From JBDREC01 sp043820105 [NCBI: Pseudomonadota bacterium] (GTDB lineage: Bacteria > Bdellovibrionota_F > JAHFAK01): a stretch of 32,839 nucleotides of DNA. Under the pieces are notes generated by a model that saw only the letters and a list, made by a program, of their open reading frames with translations, searched no databases and was not told where the DNA came from. The stretch covers positions 1 to 32,839 of the forward strand of contig JBDREC010000097.1 in assembly GCA_043820105.1 (NCBI GenBank), written 5' to 3'. Positions 23,772-32,005 of this stretch are shown in pieces. A program made the translations under genes and the position numbers. Numbering within the stretch: position 1 is the stretch's first letter; every line of letters begins with the position of its first letter.

Positions 23772-25022
23772 TTAATAATCTATAATTACATTTGCATCTG
23801 CCAGCCACAAAGTGCCATCCATAATTCTGTTTGCATCACTAAGCGCAGCTTGACTTGAATCTGCACTCAAACACCTTACTCTTGTTTCATTGTCCTTCCA
23901 ATTTGCAAAAGCAATTTCAAAATCATCAGTAAGCATTACCAGATAAGAGTTGATACATTCATTTGAAAAGGCATTTTTTGCTAATGCTAAATGATTTTTC
24001 ATTTCTGTAAAAAACTCTTTTCTTAAATACTGTTCTTTTCTTTTGCCAATATATAGGGTGGAATTTCCACTTTTCCAGTTGACCTCTTTGTCATGCTTGA
24101 AAACAGAGTAAATCTGATTTTTTCTCATTTTTCCTTTAATATTTTCGAGCTCAACAGGTACACTGCTAAATTGACCAGTTGTTAAAGTGTCTGAGATTTT
24201 ATTTATAAAATTATCTATCGCTGGATTTGATTTTTTAAGTAGTTGCAAAATCACAGCTTTTGCTGTATCTTCTGATGATTGAGGGTTTTGCCCTGTAATA
24301 AAGGGACCGCTAACTTGAACATGAGATGACCATGGATTCTTTGAATCATATTCCGCGCCATTTTCAGTTATTCTGTTTTGCAATAAGCCTTTAAGAGGCG
24401 AATTAATAACTACTTCTAATATACCTGGAATAAAACCTTCTGCTTGTGTTTCTTCTTCATTAGAAAAAGCCGTAATTTTATATCCTTGAATTATTGGTTT
24501 TGAGTCGATCATGATATCTACTAATGCTGCTGGTCCATGACAAACCGCTGATATAATTTTTTTATCTTTATAGAATTCTGAAACAATTCCTTGTAGCTCA
24601 ATATTGCCAACTAAGTCCCATAAAACCCCATGTCCACCAACAATAAAAATTGCATCAAATGTTCTAGGTTTTTTAATTTCACTAAGTTTTTTGCTGTTGA
24701 AAAAGGCTATGTTTTCTTTGGCTTCAATGAAGTGGATTATGTTTCTAATATTTTCATCTTCTGAATTGATAATGCTACTTCTATCAACAGGAGGCTTGCC
24801 CCCTTTGGGAGAAGCCAGTACCAGCTCAAATCCAGCATTTTGGAATAATTTTGCGGGCACTACAAGCTCCTCTGCCCAGTAACCTGTTTGATGACTGGGA
24901 ATTTCGCCTTTTGAACTTGTTACAACCATAAGTATTTTGGGATTTTTGCTTGTGGCAAGCAAATTACAGCTTACAAATAATATGAAAGATAATATAAAGA
25001 TATTAGTTTTTGCATTAAACAT
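23772..25022 (-). CDS. Exported DJ-1/PfpI (Hsp31-like) protein with a C-terminal extension
   Basis: The product has 416 residues. An N-terminal signal (IFILSFILFVSCN) may be a relaxed lipobox. Residues about 28-245 form a DJ-1/PfpI domain of the Hsp31/HchA-like class, with the nucleophile elbow AVCHGPAAL, the upstream GGHGVLWDL and an acidic GYWAEELVVP segment. Family members act as glutathione-independent glyoxalases, deglycases or chaperones. The remaining 170 residues or so form a separate domain (from VPVELENIKGKMRKNQ) that resembles nothing I know and includes paired Cys (NECINS, VRCLS). Most DJ-1 homologues are cytoplasmic, so export together with an extra domain is unusual. The gene is convergent with the LysR gene. 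Confidence 0.85.
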   Translation of the reverse strand: MFNAKTNIFILSFILFVSCNLLATSKNPKILMVVTSSKGEIPSHQTGYWAEELVVPAKLFQNAGFELVLASPKGGKPPVDRSSIINSEDENIRNIIHFIEAKENIAFFNSKKLSEIKKPRTFDAIFIVGGHGVLWDLVGNIELQGIVSEFYKDKKIISAVCHGPAALVDIMIDSKPIIQGYKITAFSNEEETQAEGFIPGILEVVINSPLKGLLQNRITENGAEYDSKNPWSSHVQVSGPFITGQNPQSSEDTAKAVILQLLKKSNPAIDNFINKISDTLTTGQFSSVPVELENIKGKMRKNQIYSVFKHDKEVNWKSGNSTLYIGKRKEQYLRKEFFTEMKNHLALAKNAFSNECINSYLVMLTDDFEIAFANWKDNETRVRCLSADSSQAALSDANRIMDGTLWLADANVIIDY

Positions 25023-25489
25023 ATTTTACCTCATTTTGATGTTTATAATAATAATTATCAAAGCAATGATTTTTAAAATCAATGGTGCTTTGTTTTTCAA
25101 TATCCAATTGTTTGCATTAATGATGCCATGTAACATAAAAAACATGTGCCCATAATTTCAACAGGTTATATCGCTTTGTAGTTTCTATAAATTAAAATGG
25201 GGTGTTTTAGGGCTTTTTACGCAAAAAGCGCAAAAAGTGGCAGGCAGGTCAATTTTGTTTTTGAAAGCATTTTCATAAAAGGATAATTCCATCCTCGCTC
25301 TATAAATTCAGACAGAATCGCTCTGGCGTAACTCTTAGATTAAATTGGACAAATAGCCTTGGTTTTTGTATCAAAAAAAATGCCAATTTGTGATTTTTAA
25401 CATAGATTCTATTGATATATTTTGGTATAATTAATTAACTTTAAAAAATTCAAATTATTGTAAGATATCGATATTTTAAGAAGGAAATT
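25023..25489. other. Intergenic stretch without a convincing gene
   Basis: No gene is supported between the divergent DJ-1-like and FG-GAP lipoprotein genes. The centre (about 25200-25250) contains CGCAAAAAGCGCAAAAAG and is slightly GC-richer than its flanks. It holds the extended -10 promoter of the next gene near its right end. Confidence 0.5.
25423..25431 (+). promoter_or_regulatory. Extended -10 promoter for the FG-GAP lipoprotein gene
   Basis: TGGTATAAT is a perfect TGnTATAAT extended -10 element. Transcription would begin near 25438, about 50 bases ahead of the GTG start at 25490. Confidence 0.6.
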
Positions 25490-27970
25490 GTGAAAGTAAA
25501 GTGCATAAAAAGTTTTATAACAACTATTTTTATTGTATTTTTATCAATTTATTTCCTTTCATGTTCACGACTTACAGATTCAACTGATACAACAGGTGAT
25601 GGTTCAAGCACAGAAACAACAACAATTTCTGTAACAGAAGATGTGCTAGCCCGCGTTTTAGCTAATATTACTACAAATGGAGTTAATTTAGGAATTCCTG
25701 ATACTGCCCTAGAAGAAGATGCAAACGTTGCCCTTAATTTGTTTTTTGAAGAAGACTTTGTGGATTATTTGACAGAAAACGGAATTACTATCTCCTATGA
25801 CAATGCTGAATACGCTAGTGGTATTCAAATCTCCTTTAGCAACGCTGATGGCAACGCTGTTAGAACAGCTGATAATATATTCTTGTCAGAAGACATCAGT
25901 TCACTTAGCTTAGACCTTTTTGATGAAAGTGCAATTCCAGGTGCAATTCCTTCTGCAATACCAGGAGCGATCCCTGCAGTTATTCCAGGTGCTATTCCAG
26001 GTGCTATTCCAGGGGCTATTCCAGGAGCAATACCTTCATTTTTGAAAGATTACAAAAATTCCGAAACACCTGACTTTACAATGATTGCCTTGGCAATCAT
26101 TGATGGCGAGGTTTTTGAAATTCCAATTTATTTAAATGAAGACAGTACCTTAATTGTTTTTGTAATTCCAGCTGATGTATCCAGTATCGAAATTGTAATG
26201 TTTGCAGTAGGAATTGATTCAATTTTTTCTGTTATCACAACGAATAGTGCTGGTGAAAGTGAAACCTTAGAACTTGATGATTTAGAAGAGCTTGAAGTTG
26301 AAGATGAAGCGCAAAGCCAAAGTGGTAGTAGAGATGAAGAAGATGGAACTGAAACAGAAGTTGATGAAGATGATGTAACAGAAACAGAAGATGATGAAGA
26401 TGATGAAACAATAACATATCCAACAATTGTTTCAACAGTACCAGCAGATGAAGAAGGAGGTGTTTTTGATACAAGTTATTTTTCTGTAACATTTTCAGAA
26501 GCAATGATTCCTGGCACCATTGACACAGATGTTACAGGCGGTGATTGCGATGGTACTTTCAATGTTTCTTGTGATGCATTTTCAACATGTATTAAAATGA
26601 GAAGTGCACCTATTCCCTCAGAGGGAAATACAGTTTTCACAATCACTCCAGACGATGAGTATCTTACTTCTCAAGCAGATTGCAAAATCAGAATTAGAAC
26701 TGTTGCAGAAGATAGTGATGGCAATAATCTTCAACGCGAATACATATCCACACATGATTTTGAAATAAACGCAGATGATGGTTTACATTTTGCAAGCGCA
26801 CTTACTTATGATTCATCAGGAAATGCTGGAGGATTTCCTGATCCAATTACACCTGTAGAACTAAAAGTTGGATACATGGATGGGGACAGTTACGCTGATG
26901 TTGTGATTGCAAATGCTGGATCAAAAGATATAACAATTTTATATGGAGCAATAGAAGGTTTGGATACAGCAATAGGAAGAAATCCTTTTATTTCCTGCCT
27001 ACCATTTGGAGAAATTAATCCAAGTGGATTGGAACTAGGGGATATTAATAATGATGGTTTAGACGATGTTGTTGTAATTTTTGATAGTGGAGATGAAACA
27101 TATCAATTTTTAAATACAGGCTCAGGGAATGCTAGATTTGATTGTACTGATGAAACTTATAAATTCTACCAATCAATTATGGGAACGGATAGCAACATGA
27201 CTGGAGTTGCTCTTGGGGACATTAATAGAGATGGGAATTTAGACATAGCTGTTTCTTCAAGTGATTCTTCTGCATTCACTTATTATGCAATGGGAGATGG
27301 TACTGGTTCTTTTGGTATATCTCATTCTGCTCTTTCAAGCTCAATCTTTCATCATGATGTATATCTCGGTAATTTAGATGAACCTATAAACTCTGCAGAA
27401 GATGATTATGATGATATTGCTATTACAGCCACTAACCCAAATTATAACTATATTGATGATCTTGGTGTAAATAGAAGCTTGAGCTCGGGAGATGGGGATT
27501 ATCCCTACTATAGCGATGCCTTATATCGTTTTTTTGAAGATGAGACTTTATACCCTGAAGTTATACAAGGAGAAGATATAAACGGTGATGAATATACTGA
27601 CCTAATGACACTCGATAGCTATTCTGGTATACTTAGTATATTCATAAATGAAGGAAATGGAGATGGAAATTTCACTGCAAGTGAAACTAATTATGTTACT
27701 GGTGCCAATGCAAGTGATTTTATTTTATACGATATAAGCGGTGATGGTATTTTCGATTTAATAGTTGCAAACACAGAAGATGATACAGTTAGCATAAGAA
27801 TTGGAATGGGAAATGGAACCTTTGGGGGAGAAGAATTGCTAAGTGTTGGAGATGGCCCTGTTTCAGTTGCTGCTGGAGACATTAATGGAGATGGAACTCC
27901 TGATATTGTTACAGCTAATGAAAATGATGGAACAATTAGTGTCTTGTTGGGGACTGGATTTGATGAATAG
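25490..27970 (+). CDS. Large lipoprotein with GAIP tract, Ig-like domain and FG-GAP/VCBS repeats
   Basis: The 826-residue surface protein starts at GTG with AAGGAAA ahead. The signal sequence ends in the lipobox-like YFLSCSRL. Residues about 148-182 are a proline-spaced tract of nine AIP-type units. About 255-305 is a highly acidic Asp/Glu/Thr linker. PTIVSTVPADEEGGVFDTSYFSVTFSEAM (about 306-334) opens a bacterial Ig-like (Big_5 type) domain with paired Cys. From about 435 to the end, at least six FG-GAP/VCBS repeats follow with calcium-binding cores such as GDINNDGLDDVVV, GDINRDGNLDIAV and GDINGDGTPDIVT. This is integrin-type propeller architecture. It most likely works in adhesion or matrix binding. 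No secretion partner is adjacent. Confidence 0.88.
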   Translation: MKVKCIKSFITTIFIVFLSIYFLSCSRLTDSTDTTGDGSSTETTTISVTEDVLARVLANITTNGVNLGIPDTALEEDANVALNLFFEEDFVDYLTENGITISYDNAEYASGIQISFSNADGNAVRTADNIFLSEDISSLSLDLFDESAIPGAIPSAIPGAIPAVIPGAIPGAIPGAIPGAIPSFLKDYKNSETPDFTMIALAIIDGEVFEIPIYLNEDSTLIVFVIPADVSSIEIVMFAVGIDSIFSVITTNSAGESETLELDDLEELEVEDEAQSQSGSRDEEDGTETEVDEDDVTETEDDEDDETITYPTIVSTVPADEEGGVFDTSYFSVTFSEAMIPGTIDTDVTGGDCDGTFNVSCDAFSTCIKMRSAPIPSEGNTVFTITPDDEYLTSQADCKIRIRTVAEDSDGNNLQREYISTHDFEINADDGLHFASALTYDSSGNAGGFPDPITPVELKVGYMDGDSYADVVIANAGSKDITILYGAIEGLDTAIGRNPFISCLPFGEINPSGLELGDINNDGLDDVVVIFDSGDETYQFLNTGSGNARFDCTDETYKFYQSIMGTDSNMTGVALGDINRDGNLDIAVSSSDSSAFTYYAMGDGTGSFGISHSALSSSIFHHDVYLGNLDEPINSAEDDYDDIAITATNPNYNYIDDLGVNRSLSSGDGDYPYYSDALYRFFEDETLYPEVIQGEDINGDEYTDLMTLDSYSGILSIFINEGNGDGNFTASETNYVTGANASDFILYDISGDGIFDLIVANTEDDTVSIRIGMGNGTFGGEELLSVGDGPVSVAAGDINGDGTPDIVTANENDGTISVLLGTGFDE
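25931..26035 (+). repeat. In-frame GAIP tetrapeptide tract
   Basis: Thirty-five codons encode AIP followed by eight four-residue units, mostly GAIP, with SAIP and AVIP variants. The last four units are nearly identical at DNA level (GGTGCTATTCCA type), while the earlier ones use different synonymous codons. This suggests a selected older tract that recently expanded at its 3' end. Confidence 0.9.
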
Positions 27971-28131
27971 ATCTTAGATAAGTAAATATTTTAATGAAGG
28001 CCTTACCATCAAACAATCCAAAGCATCTTCAACAACACCCCTGCCCTGGCGCTGCGCATTATTTTTATTGACAGGTTGCTTCAAACTTATTATTCCCCAA
28101 TAAACCTAAACAACCTCGATGGTGGACTTTT

Positions 28132-29757
28132 ATGAACAAATTTATATTTTTCTTGATATTTATTTTACTTATCACAACATCACTATTTACCAAACCATTG
28201 CGATTTTATGAAAAGTTTGTTGATATTACTTATGATACTTCAAGCTTGTTTTCCATACTAGATCTAAAAGACAAGGACGGAAATGGCTTAATTGATAAAA
28301 ATTCAAAGGATGTTTATAATTACTCTTTTGACATCAATAGTGATGGTATAGTCTCTGAGCTTGAAGCAAAAATATATTTAAGATGGATGGATATTCCTTA
28401 TTTGATTCAAAAACAATTCCCAATTCATGTAAATGAATTAGCTCAAATAAACATTTTATTTCAAGAAGCTTTTAAAAAGGCTGGAAGCATAGAAAATATT
28501 ACAAAAAGAGATCTGGAAATTATCAGATTACTAAACCTTATTATTGATACCAAACTTTTTGAATTAAATGTAGAAGTATTAAGTGAAGTCACAGATAACC
28601 AGGAAGTTCGGAACTTAATATTTGAAAGTCAAAGGCTTAAATATTTTAATGAGACATATGAACAAAGCAGAGAAGAATTTGTTGAACTTGGGAATTTACT
28701 TATCCAAAGCCAATCAATTGAAGGATCATATCAAGGTGAAATTAATGTTGCCTGCACAACAGACGATGATCTTACATTTAATTACGTCTATATCCCAGCA
28801 CTTGAAAAAGAAAAGAATTTAATCATTGTTAGCTCAGGAGTCCACGGCATAGAAGGCCATGTTGGCTCTGCTTTACAAAGATTTTATATGAATAAATTAA
28901 TAGCGGAATACGATTTAGATAACTCGCAGCTTGGCTTTTTATTTATCCATTCAGTCAATCCTTGGGGTTATAAATATTCAAGAAGAGCTTCTGAAAACAA
29001 TGTTGACATGAATCGCAATTTTGACATTAGCCATGAACTATTTGAAATTCAAAATGAAGGATATGATTTAGTCACTGGCCTTTTAAATCCAGAACATAAA
29101 TATAATGCCAAAGATCCATTTTTTATGACTGCTCTTCTAAATATTTTAAAATACGGTAAACCTGCATTGACTCAAGCCATTGCCCAGGGTCAATATGTTC
29201 ATTCAAAAGGAGTCTTTTTTGGTGGCAAGGACTTTGAAAGTCAAAACAAAGATGTTGAGCAAATTCTTTTAAACATTCTTCCTTCTTATGAAAAAGTTAT
29301 GGTTCTTGATATTCACACAGCTTATGGCGAAAGAGGCAAGCTTCACATGATTGCAATGCCCTCAAGGGATGAGGAGCTTGAACTTATTAGGGATTATATT
29401 TTTCAAGATGTTCCTATAGATAAACCATATTTAGATCCTGAATTTTACACTATTCATGGAGGCTTTGCTGATTTTGTTACAAAGCTTTGCCATGATGAAG
29501 TGCAATCTTGCATGCAGATGGCACTTGAGTTTGGAACACTTGATTCACAAACAACAACAGGGGCAATTGAAACAGTAAGGCGCTTTGTAGCAGAAAACCA
29601 GGGTTATCACAATGGATATAAAGGCAAGGCCGATGAAATCAAAGTTAAGGATGATTTCAGAGAAATGTTTTATCCGAGTGATAGACAATGGCGTTTGAAA
29701 GCCTTAGATCAAGGTGAAAATGTAATAGATAGTGTTATTAATAGAATGAGTGAATAA
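28132..29757 (+). CDS. Exported DUF2817/M14-type zinc peptidase with EF-hand-like N-terminal segment
   Basis: The product has 541 residues with a signal peptide (KFIFFLIFILLITTSLFT). Residues about 45-85 contain two calcium-loop sequences, DKDGNGLIDK and DINSDGIVSELEA, like an EF-hand or dockerin pair. From about 205 the DUF2817 domain of the M14 carboxypeptidase clan begins: zinc ligands His and Glu in GVHGIEGHVG, the NPWGYKYSRRASENNVDMNRNF block with substrate-binding Arg and Asn-Arg, the third zinc His in LDIHTAYGERG and the catalytic Glu in ALEFGT. All catalytic elements are present, so peptidase or amidase activity outside the cytoplasm is expected. A second secreted hydrolase gene follows 36 bp on, probably in the same transcript. 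Confidence 0.87.
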   Translation: MNKFIFFLIFILLITTSLFTKPLRFYEKFVDITYDTSSLFSILDLKDKDGNGLIDKNSKDVYNYSFDINSDGIVSELEAKIYLRWMDIPYLIQKQFPIHVNELAQINILFQEAFKKAGSIENITKRDLEIIRLLNLIIDTKLFELNVEVLSEVTDNQEVRNLIFESQRLKYFNETYEQSREEFVELGNLLIQSQSIEGSYQGEINVACTTDDDLTFNYVYIPALEKEKNLIIVSSGVHGIEGHVGSALQRFYMNKLIAEYDLDNSQLGFLFIHSVNPWGYKYSRRASENNVDMNRNFDISHELFEIQNEGYDLVTGLLNPEHKYNAKDPFFMTALLNILKYGKPALTQAIAQGQYVHSKGVFFGGKDFESQNKDVEQILLNILPSYEKVMVLDIHTAYGERGKLHMIAMPSRDEELELIRDYIFQDVPIDKPYLDPEFYTIHGGFADFVTKLCHDEVQSCMQMALEFGTLDSQTTTGAIETVRRFVAENQGYHNGYKGKADEIKVKDDFREMFYPSDRQWRLKALDQGENVIDSVINRMSE

Positions 29758-29793
29758 ACTTAATTTTGCATAAATAAATTGTGGGATAGCCAA

Positions 29794-31173
29794 ATGAAAA
29801 CTATAAAAATATTTCTAATTTTATTATTTTTTTCCTTAAACATATTTGCTTTTGACTTAGAAAAGGCTGGCAAAGTTGAAGTATCATTAAAAGTAACAGA
29901 AATTGATACAGGACTCTATTTAGGAGAATATTCCTATACTGTTTTTGATGATAATGCTGAATGTGATTTTGATAGATATTTTTATTCTAGGCTTGTTGAA
30001 GTAGAATTAGTCAATGAACATGCAACAGATCCAATAGATAAATGGAAACCAGTTCAAAAAGAAGAATTAAAAGCTTCAATAATCTTGCTTCCGCCATCTG
30101 CTTCAAATTTTGACTTTTTTAAAATTGGTGAATTAAAAGAATCAATCGCTGGATATTTAGCTTATAAAGGAATGGATGTATATGGATATTCGCCAAGAAC
30201 CATGGGCATACTGGAAAATGACTGCTCTTTATTAAGCTTTAATAAAGCATGTAAAAAAATGAAAACCTGGGACCTTTTACAATATCATCAAGACATTGAT
30301 AAACTAAGAGAAGAAATTGCAAAAACCTGGAAAGATGAAAAGCCATTTATTTTCGGCTTTTCAATGGGAGGAATTATTGAATACACCCTCTTAAACAAAG
30401 ATCCTGGTGCTTATCAAGGAGCAATTATTTATGATGGTTTGATTTATCTTAATCCCAATAATGATCAAGAGAAAGAAAATTTCATTGCTGAATATAAAAT
30501 GGCTTCATATACTTTTGCCATAGCTTCAAATTTTCAACTTGCCTATTCAATGCCAAGCTCAAAGTTTAGAAAAGCACACAAAAATAATAGCATTTTGAAT
30601 TCTGATCAAATCATTAGTGAGGATACTTTTAATGAAAAATTATCTGAGTATTATGACATTTTCAATTCTGTCGTAAATGCACCATTTGGGCTTTCGCCAT
30701 GGTATAGAAAAACGACTCCCAGTGAAGACAATCATTTCAAATATGCCTCAGAAGCTAAAATCAATTCATTTGCTGCACGTGTTAATTATTACGATATAGG
30801 AGCATGTTATGTTGATATTTACAAAACATTTTCTAGAAGTGATGAACATTATAAAAACCTTTATAATTACACTGCCCCCACATTAATAATTGAAGCAGGC
30901 AATGGAGTGGGTGATTACACCAATGACTCGATTAAGCTTTTAGGAAGTGAAGAAATCTATTATCTCATGGGATTAATCAACAAAAATGATCCCTTTGAAA
31001 ATATAAATATCACTATCGCTGATTCAAGCCAAAGAGCCTATTACAGATATCTTGATAATCAGCATGAAAATATATTTGAAGACTTCGCCCACTTTGATCA
31101 CTGGGCTCATGAAAATTCGTTAGAGTTGCTTGTTGAACCGGTTTGGGAGTTTATCTATAATATCATTCAATAA
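29794..31173 (+). CDS. Exported alpha/beta-hydrolase
   Basis: The 459-residue protein has a clear signal peptide (MKTIKIFLILLFFSLNIFAFD); the ATG at 29794 is used because an in-frame TTG at 29779 would place five extra residues before it. The alpha/beta-hydrolase core has the nucleophile elbow FGFSMGG (Ser at about 193). A preceding strand and loop (SIILLPPSASNF...GYLAYKGMDVYGYSPR) are followed by a late acid-bearing strand (TLIIEAGNGVGDYTN) and a probable catalytic His in FAHFDHWAH near residue 440. The substrate is unknown; lipase, esterase or peptidase activity is possible. It follows the DUF2817 peptidase gene closely, so both may belong to an extracellular degradative function. Confidence 0.83.
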   Translation: MKTIKIFLILLFFSLNIFAFDLEKAGKVEVSLKVTEIDTGLYLGEYSYTVFDDNAECDFDRYFYSRLVEVELVNEHATDPIDKWKPVQKEELKASIILLPPSASNFDFFKIGELKESIAGYLAYKGMDVYGYSPRTMGILENDCSLLSFNKACKKMKTWDLLQYHQDIDKLREEIAKTWKDEKPFIFGFSMGGIIEYTLLNKDPGAYQGAIIYDGLIYLNPNNDQEKENFIAEYKMASYTFAIASNFQLAYSMPSSKFRKAHKNNSILNSDQIISEDTFNEKLSEYYDIFNSVVNAPFGLSPWYRKTTPSEDNHFKYASEAKINSFAARVNYYDIGACYVDIYKTFSRSDEHYKNLYNYTAPTLIIEAGNGVGDYTNDSIKLLGSEEIYYLMGLINKNDPFENINITIADSSQRAYYRYLDNQHENIFEDFAHFDHWAHENSLELLVEPVWEFIYNIIQ

Positions 31174-31252
31174 TAAATTACACCTTAATACTTGACACTT
31201 AGCTCAACTTTGAATATTTAAAAATAATTAAAATAAGTGGATTATTATAATC

Positions 31253-31561
31253 ATGATGATATATAAAATTCCAAAATTAGTAAGCTTTATAAAAGAAAAT
31301 CCTTTGTCTTATTGTAACAGCGGAAGTGGAAATACCACAGTTTGGGGTTGTCGTTCCGGAGCCGAGAACTCAGCGGGGGCTTGCGGAACAGGATCAGGCG
31401 TTGACGATGCTGCATGCCAAAACGGAACTGAAAACTCATCGTGTAGTTGTACAAATGGTCTAAATACAAGTTTAACTCCTGGATCTAATTGCATTGAAGG
31501 ATCAGGAAATTCTACTGGTGATACGGGTGATGAATGTGGTGTAGGAACTATTCCCACCTAA
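31253..31561 (+). CDS. Small protein of seven CxxG repeats, RiPP-precursor-like or solenoid
   Basis: The product has 102 residues. The first 20 form a plain, basic-hydrophobic leader (MIYKIPKLVSFIKENPLSY) without a signal-peptide shape. From Cys21 the chain consists of seven C-x-x-G units, often continuing x-x-N. Their Cys are at 21, 33, 44, 55, 66, 80 and 95, an 11-residue period in the middle. One further Cys is at 64. Otherwise it is almost only Gly, Ser, Thr, Asn, Asp and Ala. The repeat part is clearly GC-richer than the flanks. A leader plus Cys-rich repetitive core is the look of a ribosomally made, modified peptide precursor. A small Cys-stitched beta-solenoid is the alternative. No modifying enzyme gene is within the window. 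The ribosome site is weak. Confidence 0.6.
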   Translation: MMIYKIPKLVSFIKENPLSYCNSGSGNTTVWGCRSGAENSAGACGTGSGVDDAACQNGTENSSCSCTNGLNTSLTPGSNCIEGSGNSTGDTGDECGVGTIPT

Positions 31562-31779
31562 TTTTAATTTTTAAAGAACTCATAAAAGAAATCCTTTGAA
31601 GTTTTTTTTAAAGAAGGCAATTTGTTGCCTGGATATAATACTCTGTAGGTGAGACCTTAAAGCAAAGTACATATATCAATAACAGAATCACAGATATTAA
31701 GGATTAAGCATATGAGGAATAATTAATTAAAGTATACTATTATATTATAAGCTTATCTTTTTTTGTTTTCTAATAATAA

Positions 31780-31808
31780 TTGACTTCAAAATTCTAAAAT
31801 CATATATA
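31780..31808 (+). promoter_or_regulatory. Promoter of tRNA-Pro
   Basis: -35 TTGACT (31780-31785), 17-base spacer and -10 TATATA (31803-31808). The start would lie near 31815, about 27 bases ahead of the tRNA. Confidence 0.65.
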
Positions 31809-31841
31809 CCCTAAATCGAATATGTTTCGATGTTATCACAA

Positions 31842-31916
31842 CGGGGCGTAGCGCAGCCCGGGTAGCGCACTTGCATGGGGTGTAAGTGGTCGCTGGTTCA
31901 AATCCAGTCGCCCCGA
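31842..31916 (+). tRNA. tRNA-Pro (anticodon GGG)
   Basis: A 75-nt cloverleaf. The acceptor stem CGGGGCG (31842-31848) pairs with CGCCCCG (31909-31915), with discriminator A. The D arm is GCGC...GCGC. The anticodon stem CTTGC/GTAAG (one wobble) encloses loop ATGGGGT with anticodon GGG, and the T arm is CTGG-TTCAAAT-CCAG. The 3' CCA is not encoded. It has its own promoter and terminator. A tyrosine recombinase gene points at its 3' end, so it is the probable integration site. Confidence 0.97.
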
Positions 31917-31936
31917 TTGAAATGTTCAAATGATTT

Positions 31937-31972
31937 AAGCGACTTGTTGTTTATTCGATGAGTCGCTTTTTT
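31937..31972 (+). terminator. Intrinsic terminator after tRNA-Pro
   Basis: Stem AAGCGACT (31937-31944) / AGTCGCTT (31961-31968) with a 16-nt loop, followed by T residues to 31972. It could also stop the convergent recombinase transcript only weakly, because no T-run lies on that side. Confidence 0.8.
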
Positions 31973-31984
31973 CGTTTTATTGCT

Positions 31985-32005
31985 ATGTACTCAGAATGTA
32001 CTCAG
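31985..32005. repeat. Direct repeat ATGTACTCAG x2 near the recombinase stop
   Basis: Two perfect 10-mers (31985-31994 and 31996-32005) lie one base apart, between the tRNA terminator and the recombinase gene, the second overlapping its stop codon. Short direct repeats in this position are often arm-type binding sites of the integrase. That role is inferred. Confidence 0.55.

Noticed and set aside
26235-26504. Minus-strand open frame rich in Leu and His
   Set aside because: It is the antisense of the acidic Asp/Glu/Thr linker of the FG-GAP lipoprotein; the composition is explained by that.
31615-31630. AGGCAA-TTTG-TTGCCT hairpin as terminator of the CxxG-repeat gene
   Set aside because: It lies more than 50 bases past the stop and is not followed by T residues; an operator or chance palindrome is equally possible.
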